A stretch of 64,000 bases of DNA, taken from NCBI RefSeq assembly GCF_018614035.1, contig NZ_JAGGPA010000015.1, forward strand, positions 62,001 through 126,000, in the 5' to 3' direction. Below the pieces are notes generated by a model. It did no database searches. It was not told the origin of the DNA and worked only from the letters and a program-made list of their open reading frames with translations. Below, piece by piece: positions 35,996 through 45,818 of this stretch. Both the position numbers and the translations under genes were made by a program. Position 1 is the first letter of the stretch, and each line of letters opens with the position of its first letter. This DNA comes from Streptomyces sp. ISL-96. GTDB taxonomy: Bacteria > Actinomycetota > Actinomycetes > Streptomycetales > Streptomycetaceae.

Positions 35996-36949
35996 CTACT
36001 CGGTGCCGTCGGCGGGATCGGTGCCGTCGGCGGGGCGCGCCGAAGGGGTGACCGTGACGGTGACCCTGGGGACGGGCTTGGTGGGTGCGGGCTTGGGCGG
36101 CAGGACCATGTCGCGGGGGTCCTCGCGCGGGGCCTGGACGACGACGCCGACGATGTCGAGCTTGGTGAAGCCGACATACGGGCGGACGTAGACGGTGCGG
36201 GTGAGGTCGCCGCCGGACGGGTCGACGCGTACGACCTGGCCGACGGGGACGCCGGGCACGAACGGCTTGGCGGCCTGCGAGCCGAAGGTGACGAGCCGGT
36301 CGCCCGCCCTGACCTTGGCCTTGCCGTTGAGCATCTGCACGCGCAGCGGGCGGTCGCCCTGGCCGGTGGCGAAGCCGAGTTCGTCGGTCTTCTCCAGGCG
36401 GGTGCCGACGGTGAAGTCCGGGTCGTTGGCGAGCAGTACGGTCGCGGTGTCCGGGCCGACGGTGGTGACGCGGCCGACGAGTCCGTCGCCGTTGAGTACG
36501 GTCATGTCGCGTTTGATGCCGTCGTTGCTGCCGGAGTCGATGGTGACGGTCCAGGAGAATCCCTGGGCCGCTCCTATCGCGATGACTTCGGCGCCCTTGA
36601 TGCCGTACTGGCCGGCGCCGGCTCTCTTGAGCATCTTGTCGAGCTGTCGTACGCCGCTGCGGTTGCGGTCGTCGCTGCCGAGCTTCTGCTTGAGTGCGGC
36701 GTTCTCGCGCTCAAGGACGGCGAGGCGGTCGTGCCGCTCACCGGAGTCCCGAACGGCACCGACGGCGTTGCCGATCGGGTCGACAGCTGTGGCGACCGCC
36801 TTCTCCACCGGCCCGAAGACGGTGGCGGCGGCCTGCCTGGCACCGTCGACCGGCGACTCCTCGCCGCCACGGATGTCCACCGTGATCAGTGCGAATGCGA
36901 TGGCGATCAGCAGCACCAGGAGCAGCCGGCTCTCTCGTGTGTCCCTCAC
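35996..36949 (-). CDS. mreC: Rod shape-determining protein MreC
   Basis: 317 residues: membrane anchor near the N-terminus (LLLVLLIAIAFALITVDI), a coiled coil (RHDRLAVLERENAALKQKLG, about 68-90), and two beta domains (VIAIGAAQGFSWTVTIDSGS; MTVLNGDGLVGRVTTVGPDT; VRAGDRLVTFGS). MreC connects cytoplasmic MreB to the extracytoplasmic PBP. The last 40 residues are Pro/Thr-rich (PKPAPTKPVPRVTVTVTPS), an addition seen in actinobacteria. ATG at 36949. Confidence 0.94.
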   Translation of the reverse strand: MRDTRESRLLLVLLIAIAFALITVDIRGGEESPVDGARQAAATVFGPVEKAVATAVDPIGNAVGAVRDSGERHDRLAVLERENAALKQKLGSDDRNRSGVRQLDKMLKRAGAGQYGIKGAEVIAIGAAQGFSWTVTIDSGSNDGIKRDMTVLNGDGLVGRVTTVGPDTATVLLANDPDFTVGTRLEKTDELGFATGQGDRPLRVQMLNGKAKVRAGDRLVTFGSQAAKPFVPGVPVGQVVRVDPSGGDLTRTVYVRPYVGFTKLDIVGVVVQAPREDPRDMVLPPKPAPTKPVPRVTVTVTPSARPADGTDPADGTE

Positions 36950-37014
36950 GTGCGGCGGCCGTGCCTTCCTGTCGGAATTCTTATGTCTCTATAGCAAGGT
37001 CTCTATACCAACGA

Positions 37015-37049
37015 TCCGCCGTACGAGAGGGAAGGCCTCGTACGGCGGA
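37015..37049. terminator. Hairpin between mreB and mreC
   Basis: Perfect 13-base arms TCCGCCGTACGAG (37015-37027) and CTCGTACGGCGGA (37037-37049) with a 9-base loop, 15 bases after the mreB stop. It would reduce read-through so that mreB message exceeds mreCD message, as I recall was seen for the S. coelicolor cluster. Confidence 0.65.
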
Positions 37050-37063
37050 TTCATCGGAACGGC

Positions 37064-38083
37064 TCATCGCCGGGGCTGGGCGTCCAGTACCTGCTGGAGC
37101 GCCTCGAACTCCTCGACGCACTTTCCCGCTCCGAGCGCGACGGAGTCGAGCGGGTCCTCGGCGATGTGGATCGGCATGCCGGTCTCGCGGCGCAGGCGCT
37201 CGTCGAGGCCGCGCAGCAGGGCGCCGCCGCCGGTGAGGACGATGCCGCGGTCCATGACGTCACCGGAGAGCTCGGGCGGGCACTTGTCGAGCGTCGTCTT
37301 CACGGCGTCGACGATCGCGTTGACCGGCTCTTCGATGGCCTTGCGGACCTCGGCGGCGGAGATGACGACGGTCTTGGGCAGACCGGAGACGAGGTCGCGG
37401 CCGCGGATCTCGGTGTGCTCGTCCTTCTCCAGGTCGAATGCCGAGCCGATCGTGATCTTGATCTGTTCGGCGGTGCGCTCGCCGAGCAGGAGGGAGTACT
37501 CCTTCTTGATGTGCTGGATGATCGAGCTGTCCAGCTCGTCGCCGGCGACCCGGATCGACTGTGCTGTGACGATTCCTCCGAGCGAGATGACGGCGACCTC
37601 GGTGGTGCCGCCACCGATGTCCACGACCATGTTGCCGGTGGCCTCGTGGACGGGCAGGCCGGAGCCGATGGCCGCGGCCATGGGCTCTTCGATGATGTGC
37701 ACCTGGCGGGCGCCGGCCTGGGTGGATGCCTCGATGACGGCGCGGCGCTCGACTCCGGTGATGCCGGAGGGCACGCAGACGACGACCCGGGGGCGGGCCA
37801 GGTAGCGGCGCTTGTGGATCTTCAGGATGAAGTAGCGGAGCATCCGCTCCGTGATCTCGAAGTCGGCGATGACGCCGTCCTTCAGCGGCCGGACGGCAAC
37901 GATGTTGCCCGGCGTCCGGCCGATCATCTTCTTGGCCTCGGAACCAACGGCGAGGATGCCGCCGGTGTTCGTGTTGATGGCGACGACGGAGGGCTCGTTG
38001 AGCACGATCCCTTTGCCCCTGACGTACACCAGCGTGTTGGCGGTCCCGAGGTCGACAGCCATGTCACGGCCGATGAACGACAT
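37064..38083 (-). CDS. mreB: Rod shape-determining actin homologue MreB
   Basis: 339 residues. Actin-fold motifs: [15 protein letters not shown] (phosphate 1), [18 protein letters not shown] (phosphate 2), [14 protein letters not shown] (adenosine). I chose ATG 38083 ([10 protein letters not shown]) because AAGGGG lies six bases before it; ATG 38104 would add MGNKGNS without such a site. In Streptomyces MreB acts mainly in spore wall thickening. First gene of the mre cluster, with the likely promoter in the 290 bases up to ndk. Confidence 0.96.
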   Translation of the reverse strand: MSFIGRDMAVDLGTANTLVYVRGKGIVLNEPSVVAINTNTGGILAVGSEAKKMIGRTPGNIVAVRPLKDGVIADFEITERMLRYFILKIHKRRYLARPRVVVCVPSGITGVERRAVIEASTQAGARQVHIIEEPMAAAIGSGLPVHEATGNMVVDIGGGTTEVAVISLGGIVTAQSIRVAGDELDSSIIQHIKKEYSLLLGERTAEQIKITIGSAFDLEKDEHTEIRGRDLVSGLPKTVVISAAEVRKAIEEPVNAIVDAVKTTLDKCPPELSGDVMDRGIVLTGGGALLRGLDERLRRETGMPIHIAEDPLDSVALGAGKCVEEFEALQQVLDAQPRR

Positions 38084-38313
38084 TGAGTTCCCCTTGTTCC
38101 CCATGAGGATGCGTCGGGCCTTCCCAAGTGGAGCGGTTGGCTTTTAGGACGGCGAAGTGGGTGGTGCGGGCGTGGAGGGTTTCATCGTAGTGCTGCCCGC
38201 ACGGATGGGCAGTGCGAGGGTCCTTCGCCATTGTGAGTGGAACACGTGCCCGTCCCAGTAATGGTGACGTCGTGTCGGAGGGATGCGTTCCCCGCATCTT
38301 CGCGCATATGCCG

Positions 38314-38342
38314 GGGGGCGGCCGAATTACTTCGGTCGCCCC
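38314..38342. terminator. Terminator downstream of ndk
   Basis: Arms GGGGCGGCCGA (38314-38324) and TCGGTCGCCCC (38332-38342), one G-T mismatch, 7-base loop, 31 bases after the ndk stop. Confidence 0.6.
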
Positions 38343-38373
38343 AGGCCATGACCTCTGTTTGGCTGACGCTACG

Positions 38374-38787
38374 TCAGGAAATCCCGGGGAAGAAAAGCTT
38401 CAGTTCCCGCTCCGCGGACCCCTCGGAGTCCGAGGCGTGGATGAGGTTCTCCCGGACGATGCTTCCGAAATCTCCACGAATGGAGCCAGGCGCTGCCGCG
38501 ATCGGGTCAGTCGGACCCGCCAACTGGCGTACACCCTCGATGACGCGCTCGCCCTCGACGACCAGAGCGACGACGGGACCGGAGGACATGAACTCGACCA
38601 GCGGCTCGTAGAAGGGGCGGCCCTTGTGCTCGCCGTAGTGCTGCTCCAGCGTCTCGTGGTCAAGGCTGCGCATCTCCAGCGCGGTGATCTTCCAGCCGGC
38701 CTTGCGCTCGATGCGGCTGATGATCTCACCCACGAGTGCGCGTCGGACCGCGTCCGGCTTGAGAAGGACGAGAGTGCGCTGAGTCAT
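38374..38787 (-). CDS. ndk: Nucleoside diphosphate kinase
   Basis: 137 residues. [19 protein letters not shown] at the N-terminus and the phospho-histidine site [15 protein letters not shown] (His about 115) are diagnostic. It moves the terminal phosphate between nucleotides. ATG at 38787 follows AAGGAG at a six-base spacing. The hexamer loop and C-terminus (LFFPG) are normal. Confidence 0.97.
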   Translation of the reverse strand: MTQRTLVLLKPDAVRRALVGEIISRIERKAGWKITALEMRSLDHETLEQHYGEHKGRPFYEPLVEFMSSGPVVALVVEGERVIEGVRQLAGPTDPIAAAPGSIRGDFGSIVRENLIHASDSEGSAERELKLFFPGIS

Positions 38788-38874
38788 GTACGGCTCCTTG
38801 CGGGCATAGCGGATGCAATGCCCAGAGGCTACAAGGACACGCCGCAGGGGCCGCACCCGGCACGGACAGCGGCG

Positions 38875-39231
38875 CTACCGCGCCCCCGCCTCCTGCGCCT
38901 CCGCCTGCGCCGCCCACCGCGCCTTCGCTTCGTCGATCTTGCGGCCGTAGTGGATCGAAGCCCACCACAGGCCCGCGAAGACCACCCCGAGGAAGAACAT
39001 CGCCGGGACCACGAAGCCGCTGGCGATCATGCCGATCTGGAGTACCCAGCCGAGCTGCACCCCACCCGGCCGGCCGAGCATTCCGCAGAGCAGCACGGAC
39101 AGCAGCATCGCGATGCCGCAGACCGTCCAGACCGCGGTCATCGACAGGTCGTCGGACTTCATCGCGACCAGGCCGGCGAAGGCCACCACGAAGAACTCGC
39201 TGATCAGAGTGGACGCGCAGAGCATACGCAC
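38875..39231 (-). CDS. DUF4233 membrane protein
   Basis: 118 residues with four hydrophobic segments (FFVVAFAGLVAM, TAVWTVCGIAMLLSVLLCGM, WVLQIGMIASGFVVPAMFFL, GVVFAGLWWASI) and a charged Ala/Glu tail. Matches the DUF4233 family, nearly always found between folC and ndk in actinobacteria. Function unknown. GTG at 39231 (ATG at 39225 also possible), five bases after folC, with GGGAGGGG upstream inside folC. Confidence 0.88.
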   Translation of the reverse strand: MRMLCASTLISEFFVVAFAGLVAMKSDDLSMTAVWTVCGIAMLLSVLLCGMLGRPGGVQLGWVLQIGMIASGFVVPAMFFLGVVFAGLWWASIHYGRKIDEAKARWAAQAEAQEAGAR

Positions 39232-39236
39232 AGGTA

Positions 39237-40760
39237 TCAGCCCCTCCCCAGGAGCAGCCGGGCCTCGCCGACCGTGATCACGGAACCGGTCACCAGGACG
39301 CCACCACCCGCGAACTCGCCCTCTGCCTCCGCCAGGGTGATGGCCGCCTCCAGGGCGTCGTCCAGGCGCGGCTCGACCTGGACGCGGTCGCCACCGAAGA
39401 CCTCGACGGCGATCGCCGCCAGCTCGTCGACGTCCATCGCGCGGTGCGTGGAGTTACGGGTGACGACGACCTCGGCGAAGATCGGCTCGAAGGCTTCCAG
39501 GACGCCCCGCACATCCTTGTCGGCGCTCGTGCCGACGACCCCGATCAGGCGGCTGAAGCTGAACGCCTCGGTGACGCCCTCCGCCGCCGCCCGCGCGCCC
39601 GCCGGGTTGTGCGCCGCGTCCAGGACGACGGTCGGGCTGCGGCGTACGACCTCCAGGCGGCCGGGCGAGGTGACCGAGGCGAAGGCCTTGCGGACCGTTT
39701 CGTTGTCGAGCGTGCGCGTGTGCTCCGCGCCGATGCCGAAGAACGCCTCGACGGCCGCCAGGGCCACCGCCGCGTTGTGCGCCTGGTGCGCGCCGTGCAG
39801 TGGCAGGAAGATCTCTTCGTACTCGCCGCCGAGTCCGCGCAGTGTGATCAGCTGGCCGCCGACCGCGATCTCGCGGGAGACGACGCCGAACTCCATGCCC
39901 TCGCGGGCGACCGTGGCGTCGACCTCGACGGCCTTCTTCAGCATGACCTGGGCCGCGTCGACCGGCTGCTGCGCCAGGATGACCGTGGCGCCCTGCTTGA
40001 TGATCCCGGCCTTTTCGACGGCGATCTCGCCGGGCGTGGCGCCGAGCCGCTCGGTGTGGTCCAGGTCGATCGGCGTGACGACGGCGACGGACCCGTCGAT
40101 CACGTTCGTCGCGTCCCAGCTGCCGCCCATGCCGACCTCGACGACCGCCACATCGACGGGCGCGTCGGCGAACGCGGCGTACGCCATGCCCGTCAGCGTC
40201 TCGAAGAACGACAGGCGGTGCTCCTGCATGCCGTCGGTCATCTCGACGTACGGCTGGATGTCCTTGTACGTCTCGATGAAGCGCTCGGGGTCGATCGGGG
40301 CGCCGTCGAGGCTGATGCGCTCGGTGATCGACTGCACGTGCGGGCTGGTGTACCGCCCGGTACGCAGCTCGAAGGCGCCGAACAGGGACTCGATCATGCG
40401 GGCGGTGCTGGTCTTGCCGTTGGTGCCGGTGATGTGGACCGAGGGGTACGCGCGCTGGGGCTCGCCCAGGACGTCCATCAGGGCTTCCATCCGGACCAGT
40501 GACGGGTCCAGCTTGGTCTCCGGCCAGCGGCCAAGGAGCTCCTGCTCGACCGCGCGCAGCGCCTTGTCCACCTCCGGGTCCTGCGGGCGGCCGGCGACGC
40601 CGTCGCCCTGCTGCGGGGCGCCTTGGGTGCGCAGCGTACGGCTGCCTGCCTCGATCACCGCCAGGTCGGGGTCCCGGCCAGTCTCGGCCTGGACGATCTC
40701 TTCGAAGGCGTCGGGGCCGTCGGGGGTGTCGCTGTCATCGTGCGGGGGGAGCTGGCTCAC
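39237..40760 (-). CDS. folC: Folylpolyglutamate synthase / dihydrofolate synthase
   Basis: 507 residues. P-loop VHITGTNGKTSTARMIES (about 113-130), folate-binding TGRYTSPHVQSITERI, VVEVGMGGSWDATNVI, and LDAAHNPAGARA are the Mur-ligase-like signatures of FolC. It adds glutamate to folates. The N-terminal 75 residues are an acidic, Asp/Pro-rich extension absent from E. coli FolC; the GTG start at 40760 could be too early. Translationally close to the DUF4233 gene downstream. Confidence 0.95.
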   Translation of the reverse strand: MSQLPPHDDSDTPDGPDAFEEIVQAETGRDPDLAVIEAGSRTLRTQGAPQQGDGVAGRPQDPEVDKALRAVEQELLGRWPETKLDPSLVRMEALMDVLGEPQRAYPSVHITGTNGKTSTARMIESLFGAFELRTGRYTSPHVQSITERISLDGAPIDPERFIETYKDIQPYVEMTDGMQEHRLSFFETLTGMAYAAFADAPVDVAVVEVGMGGSWDATNVIDGSVAVVTPIDLDHTERLGATPGEIAVEKAGIIKQGATVILAQQPVDAAQVMLKKAVEVDATVAREGMEFGVVSREIAVGGQLITLRGLGGEYEEIFLPLHGAHQAHNAAVALAAVEAFFGIGAEHTRTLDNETVRKAFASVTSPGRLEVVRRSPTVVLDAAHNPAGARAAAEGVTEAFSFSRLIGVVGTSADKDVRGVLEAFEPIFAEVVVTRNSTHRAMDVDELAAIAVEVFGGDRVQVEPRLDDALEAAITLAEAEGEFAGGGVLVTGSVITVGEARLLLGRG

Positions 40761-40921
40761 GGGACCAGTCTACGGAGCACCACCGACAGCGCCCCGCCAG
40801 GACCTCCGTGCCGCCCTTCACCTGCCTCTCACCTGCCCTTCGGACGCCTTCGGACGCTCTGCGGCGGCGGATCCGGCGATGTCGTGCCAGCCTGGGAAAC
40901 CACGATCGGAGGGTTCTCCAG

Positions 40922-41944
40922 ATGGGTGACACGGCCAAGGACATCGGTATAGACCTGGGTACGGCGAACACGATCGTCTACGCCCGGGGCAAAGGCATCG
41001 TCCTCAATGAGCCGTCCGTGGTGGCAGTGCAGGCCAGGTCCGGCACCGCCCTCGCGGTCGGCACCGAGGCCAGGAACACCATCGGCCGGACGCCGGGGTC
41101 GATCACGGCGATCCGCCCGCTCAAGGGCGGTGTGATCAGCGACTACGCGGCCGCCGAGGAAATGATCCGGCACTTCGTCCGCAAGGCCGTGCCCGGCCGC
41201 AAACCACGCCCCCGCATGGTCCTGTGCGTACCGAGCGGTATTACTCCGGTCGAGCAGCGCGCGATCGTCCAGGCGGCCGAACGCGTGGGTGCCCGCACGG
41301 TGCATCTCATCGACGAGCCGATGGCGGCGGCGATGGGCGCCGGGCTGCCGGTGTCGAAGGCGCACGGCTCGATGGTGGTCGACATCGGTGGCGGCACGAC
41401 CGAGGTCGCCGTGATCTCGCTGGGCGGGATCGTCGCGGCGTGGTCGTTGCGAGTGGGCGGCGACCGGCTGGACGCCGCGATAGCCGACCATGTGCGCAAG
41501 GAGCACGGGCTGCTGATCGGTGAGCGGACGGCCGAAGCGGTGAAGCTGGCGATCGGTTCGGCGTGGCCGGTGCCGGAGGACCCGGAACTGGAGAACCGTA
41601 CGTTCGCCGTCGGCGGGCGGGAGAAAATCCACGGCGGGCTGCCGCACGCCATCGAGCTGACCGCGACCGAAGTGCGGGCGGCCCTCGACGACGCGGCGGA
41701 AGCCGTCGTCACGGCGGTGAAGTCGACGCTGGAGGAGTGCCCGCCCGAACTCGCCGACGATGTCATGGAGCACGGAATCGTGCTCACAGGCGGCGGGGCA
41801 CTGCTGCCCGGGATGGATCTGCGGATCTCGGCCGGGGTGGGGATCTCGGTGTTCGTCGCGGACGACCCGCTTGACTGTGTGGCCCTCGGAGCGGGCAAAT
41901 GCGTCGAGAATTTCGACCTGCTGGAGGAGTTCCTGGCGGACTAG
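40922..41944 (+). CDS. Second MreB-like actin homologue
   Basis: 340 residues. Keeps all nucleotide motifs: [55 protein letters not shown], and the C-terminal [17 protein letters not shown], closely parallel to the window's MreB. It differs in the region before the adenosine motif (WPVPEDPELENRTFAV). ATG at 40922 with GGAGGG eight bases upstream. It stands alone on the plus strand between folC and valS, without mreC or mreD. Streptomyces Mbl, as I remember it, is much more diverged, so this is probably a separate, recently duplicated MreB paralogue. An ATP-binding polymer-forming protein is expected; its cell role is unknown. Confidence 0.9.
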   Translation: MGDTAKDIGIDLGTANTIVYARGKGIVLNEPSVVAVQARSGTALAVGTEARNTIGRTPGSITAIRPLKGGVISDYAAAEEMIRHFVRKAVPGRKPRPRMVLCVPSGITPVEQRAIVQAAERVGARTVHLIDEPMAAAMGAGLPVSKAHGSMVVDIGGGTTEVAVISLGGIVAAWSLRVGGDRLDAAIADHVRKEHGLLIGERTAEAVKLAIGSAWPVPEDPELENRTFAVGGREKIHGGLPHAIELTATEVRAALDDAAEAVVTAVKSTLEECPPELADDVMEHGIVLTGGGALLPGMDLRISAGVGISVFVADDPLDCVALGAGKCVENFDLLEEFLAD

Positions 41945-41957
41945 TACGGGCTGATTA

Positions 41958-42004
41958 CGAAGCTGAGGGCCCCCGCGCGAACTGCGCGGGGGCCCTCAGC
42001 TTCG
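41958..42004. terminator. Bidirectional terminator, 21-base perfect stem
   Basis: Arms at 41958-41978 and 41984-42004 are fully complementary (start CGAAGCTGAGGG, loop GAACT). Shared by the convergent MreB-like gene and valS. Confidence 0.9.
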
Positions 42005-42019
42005 TCGTACCGTACGGTC

Positions 42020-44644
42020 CTACTTCTCCGGCAGGGCCGCGAGCTGGGCGGTGATCCGCTCGATGTCCGCCTCGGCCTTGGCGAGCCGCCCGCGGATCTT
42101 GTCGACCACGTTGTCCGGGGCCTTGGCCAGGAACGCCTCGTTGCCGAGCTTTCCGAGCGCCTGGGCCTTCTCCTTCTCGGCCGCCGCCAGGTCCTTCGCC
42201 AGGCGCTTGCGCTCCGCCTCGATGTCGATCGCGCCGGACAGGTCCAGCTCGACCTTCGCGCCCGCGACCGGCAGGGACGCGGTGGCGTGGAAGTCCGGGC
42301 CGGCCGGCTGGAGGCGCAGCAGCTGACGGATGGCCGCCTCGTGCGGTGCCAGCGCCGTCCCGTCCAGGGTCAGCCGGGCCGGGACCTTCTGGCCTGCCTG
42401 AAGGCCCTGGTCGGAGCTGAAGCGGCGGACCTCGGTGACGACCTGCTGGACGAGCGCGATCTCCTTCTCGGCCTCGGCGTCACGGAAGCCCGAGTCCTTG
42501 GGCCACTCCGCGATGACGAGCGACTCCTTGCCGGTGAGCGTGGTCCACAGCGTCTCGGTGACGAAGGGGACGACCGGGTGGAGGAGGCGCAGCGTCACGT
42601 CGAGGACCTCGCCGAGGACGCGTGCGGACACCTTCGCCTGCTCGCCGCCCGCGAAGAAGGTGGTCTTGGACAGCTCGACGTACCAGTCGAAGACCTCGTC
42701 CCACGCGAAGTGGAAGAGCGAGTCCGAGAGCTTCGCGAACTGGTAGTCCTCGTAGTACGCGTCGACCTCGGCCACCGTGGCGTTGAGCCGCGACAGAATC
42801 CACCGGTCGGTCGCCGACTGCCGCTCGACGGGCGGCAGTTCACCTTCGACGGTCGCGCCGTTCATCAGCGCGAAGCGGGTGGCGTTCCAGATCTTGTTGG
42901 CGAAGTTGCGGGATCCCTGGACCCAGTCCTCACCGATCGGGACGTCGACGCCGGGGTTGGCACCGCGCGCGAGGGTGAAACGGACCGCGTCGGAGCCGTA
43001 CTTGTCCATCCAGTCCAGCGGGTTGACCGCGTTGCCGAAGGACTTCGACATCTTCTTGCCGAACTGGTCGCGGACCATGCCGTGCAGGGCGATGGTGTGG
43101 AACGGCGGGGTGCCGTCCATCGCGTACAGGCCGAACATCATCATCCGGGCGACCCAGAAGAAGAGGATGTCGTAGCCGGTGACCAGAACCGAGTTCGGGT
43201 AGAACTTCTCGAGGCTCGGGGTCTGTTCGGGCCAGCCGAGCGTGGAGAACGGCCACAGGCCGGAGGAGAACCAGGTGTCCAGGACGTCCGTGTCCTGGTG
43301 CCATCCCTCACCGGTCGGCGCCTCTTCGTCGGGACCGACGCAGACGACCTCACCGTTCGGGCCGTACCAGACGGGGATCCGGTGGCCCCACCACAGCTGA
43401 CGCGAGATGCACCAGTCGTGGAGGTTGTCGACCCAGCCGAAGTAGCGGGGCTCCATCTCCTTCGGGTGAATCTTCACCCGCCCGTCGCGGACCGCGTCGC
43501 CGGCCTCCTTCGCCAGCGGGCCGACCTTGACCCACCACTGGAGGGACAGGCGCGGCTCGATGGTCGTCTTGCAGCGGGAGCAGTGGCCGACGGAGTGGAC
43601 GTACGGGCGCTTCTCGGCGACGATCCGGCCGTCGGCCCGCAGAGCGGCGACGATGGCGCTGCGCGCCTCGAGGCGGTCGAGCCCTTGGAACGGGCCGTGC
43701 GCGGTGATGACCGCGCGCTCGTCCATCACGGCCAGGTTGGGCAGACCGTGGCGCTGGCCGATCTCGAAGTCGTTCGGGTCATGGGCGGGCGTCACCTTGA
43801 CGACGCCCGTGCCGAACTCGGGGTCGACGTGCTCGTCGGCGACGACCGGGATACGGCGGCCGGTGAGCGGCAGCTCGATCTCGGTGCCGACGAGGTGGGC
43901 GTACCGCTCGTCGTCGGGGTGGACGGCGACGGCGGTGTCGCCGAGCATCGTCTCGGCGCGGGTCGTCGCGACGACGATCGAGGCGTCCCCGGAGCCGTAC
44001 CGGATGGAGACGAGCTCGCCCTCGTCCTCCTGGTACTCCACCTCAATGTCGGAGATGGCGGTCAGGCAGCGGGGGCACCAGTTGATGATGCGCTCGGCGC
44101 GGTAGATCAGCTCGTCGTCGTACAGCTTCTTGAAGATGGTCTGGACGGCCTTGGACAGGCCCTCGTCCATGGTGAAGCGCTCGCGCGACCACGCGACACC
44201 GTCACCGAGGCGCTTCATCTGGCCGGAGATCTGGCCGCCGGACTCGGACTTCCACTGCCAGACGCGCTCGACGAACGCCTCGCGGCCAAGGTCGTGGCGG
44301 GACTTGCCCTCCTTGGCCAGCTCGCGCTCGACGACGTTCTGGGTGGCGATGCCGGCGTGGTCCATGCCCGGCTGCCACAGGGTCTCGTACCCCTGCATGC
44401 GCTTGCGGCGGGCGAGGGCATCGATCAGCGTGTGCTCGAAGGCGTGGCCGAGGTGGAGCGATCCCGTCACGTTCGGCGGCGGGATGACGATGGTGTACGG
44501 CTCTTTGTCGCTCTTCTCGTCGGCTTCGAAGTAACCGCGTTCTACCCAGCGCTCGTACAGCTTCCCCTCTACCTCGGCCGGCGCGTACTGGGTCGGCAGT
44601 TCGGGGGCGTGGGCTGCTGGCTGCTGCTGAGAGTTCTCGGTCAC
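42020..44644 (-). CDS. valS: Valyl-tRNA synthetase
   Basis: 874 residues, class I synthetase: [18 protein letters not shown] (HIGH-type motif, about 53-70), an editing domain (CP1, with [19 protein letters not shown]), [15 protein letters not shown] (KMSKS, about 535), anticodon-binding region, and the C-terminal coiled coil typical of ValRS ([20 protein letters not shown]). Start GTG 44644 with no clear ribosome binding site. It is transcribed toward the MreB paralogue, with folC beyond. Confidence 0.97.
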   Translation of the reverse strand: MTENSQQQPAAHAPELPTQYAPAEVEGKLYERWVERGYFEADEKSDKEPYTIVIPPPNVTGSLHLGHAFEHTLIDALARRKRMQGYETLWQPGMDHAGIATQNVVERELAKEGKSRHDLGREAFVERVWQWKSESGGQISGQMKRLGDGVAWSRERFTMDEGLSKAVQTIFKKLYDDELIYRAERIINWCPRCLTAISDIEVEYQEDEGELVSIRYGSGDASIVVATTRAETMLGDTAVAVHPDDERYAHLVGTEIELPLTGRRIPVVADEHVDPEFGTGVVKVTPAHDPNDFEIGQRHGLPNLAVMDERAVITAHGPFQGLDRLEARSAIVAALRADGRIVAEKRPYVHSVGHCSRCKTTIEPRLSLQWWVKVGPLAKEAGDAVRDGRVKIHPKEMEPRYFGWVDNLHDWCISRQLWWGHRIPVWYGPNGEVVCVGPDEEAPTGEGWHQDTDVLDTWFSSGLWPFSTLGWPEQTPSLEKFYPNSVLVTGYDILFFWVARMMMFGLYAMDGTPPFHTIALHGMVRDQFGKKMSKSFGNAVNPLDWMDKYGSDAVRFTLARGANPGVDVPIGEDWVQGSRNFANKIWNATRFALMNGATVEGELPPVERQSATDRWILSRLNATVAEVDAYYEDYQFAKLSDSLFHFAWDEVFDWYVELSKTTFFAGGEQAKVSARVLGEVLDVTLRLLHPVVPFVTETLWTTLTGKESLVIAEWPKDSGFRDAEAEKEIALVQQVVTEVRRFSSDQGLQAGQKVPARLTLDGTALAPHEAAIRQLLRLQPAGPDFHATASLPVAGAKVELDLSGAIDIEAERKRLAKDLAAAEKEKAQALGKLGNEAFLAKAPDNVVDKIRGRLAKAEADIERITAQLAALPEK

Positions 44645-44780
44645 GGGCTCAGTTTACGGGCGTCACAGCCCCGTACCGAAACCGGATTCTTGGTAACGGT
44701 GAGCCCCCCGCCGCCCTTGGACGCCGGTGGTTCCGCCAGGATGTTCGTAACGCATAAGTATCTGGAGGGGAACCCAGTCC

Positions 44781-45743
44781 ATGAGCTTCAACCAGCCGGG
44801 CCCGTACGGCCAGCCCCAGCAGCCCGGCCCCTACGGCCAGCCGCCGCAGGGCCCGCCGAACCCGTACGGTCAGCCCCAGCAGCCGCCGCAGGGCCAGCCC
44901 GGCTACGGCTACCCCCAGCAGGCCCCGCCGCCCCAGGGCTACGGCTACCCGCAGCAGGGTCAGCAGCCGCCCCCGTACGGCCAGCCCCAGCACCCGGCCC
45001 CGTACGGCCAGCAGCCCCAGTACCCCGGCGGCATGGTCCCCATGCCCCCACCGGCCCCGAAGAAGAAGACGGGCCTGATCGTGGGCGTGGTGGTCGTGGC
45101 GCTGGCCGTGATCGCGGGCGGCGCGTACTTCGCGACGCAGCGCGGCGGCGGCTTGGTCGCCGACGACGGCAAGAAGTACAAGCTGGCGGCGCCGGAAACG
45201 TTGCTGGGCGAGTACAAGAAGAACATCGCCGGCGGCAGCAGTGCGAGCGGTGGCCTGCCGGCCAAGGACGCGGCGGAGATGGAAGCACTGGGGATCTCCA
45301 ACCCCCAGCAGGAAGGCGCCGCCTACAAGTCCGGCGAGGGGGCCGCCGCCAAGCAGATGAACTTCAGCGGCGTCTGGGGCGACATCGAGGACCCGGAAGC
45401 CGTCCTCGACGCGATGTTCGCGAAGCAGAAGGAGAGTTCTGAGTCGAGCAACACCCAGGGCCTGAAGGTCGAGCTCATCGGCGAGCCGGAGACGGTCTCC
45501 CCCGAGGGGTTCGAGGACGGCGTGATGAAGTGCCGGATGGTGAAGATGTCCGGCCTCGGCGGCTCAGCCTCGGGCGGCGCCGCCGGCTTCACCATGCCGA
45601 CGTGTATCTGGGCCGACCACAGCACCGTGGGCATCGCCACCCAGGCCGACGCGTCCGCCCTCCTCGGAAAGGGCAAGACGATCGCCGAGGCGGCGGCCAC
45701 AGCGGCCGACGTACGCAACGAAGTGCGCGTCGAGATCAAGTAG
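44781..45743 (+). CDS. Single-pass membrane protein with PYGQP-rich N-terminus
   Basis: 320 residues. Residues 1-92 are repeats of PYGQPQQPG type, cytoplasmic and disordered. One membrane helix ([21 protein letters not shown], about 97-117) leads to an extracellular domain of about 200 residues with a Cys pair (KCRMVKMS and PTCIWADH) that could form a disulfide. Such proteins are common in Streptomyces; I cannot name a function. ATG at 44781, AGGGG eight bases upstream. Transcribed away from valS and toward clpX, ending at a strong shared terminator. Confidence 0.8.
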   Translation: MSFNQPGPYGQPQQPGPYGQPPQGPPNPYGQPQQPPQGQPGYGYPQQAPPPQGYGYPQQGQQPPPYGQPQHPAPYGQQPQYPGGMVPMPPPAPKKKTGLIVGVVVVALAVIAGGAYFATQRGGGLVADDGKKYKLAAPETLLGEYKKNIAGGSSASGGLPAKDAAEMEALGISNPQQEGAAYKSGEGAAAKQMNFSGVWGDIEDPEAVLDAMFAKQKESSESSNTQGLKVELIGEPETVSPEGFEDGVMKCRMVKMSGLGGSASGGAAGFTMPTCIWADHSTVGIATQADASALLGKGKTIAEAAATAADVRNEVRVEIK

Positions 45744-45760
45744 TCCGCACGCACAACGCG

Positions 45761-45800
45761 AAGGGGCGCCCGGCCAGTTGGACTGGCCGGGCGCCCCTTC
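45761..45800. terminator. Bidirectional terminator between the PYGQP protein gene and clpX
   Basis: Arms at 45761-45779 and 45782-45800 are complementary over 19 bases (starting GAAGGGGCGCCC). Confidence 0.9.
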
Positions 45801-45818
45801 TGCCGCTCTGCGTGAGCG

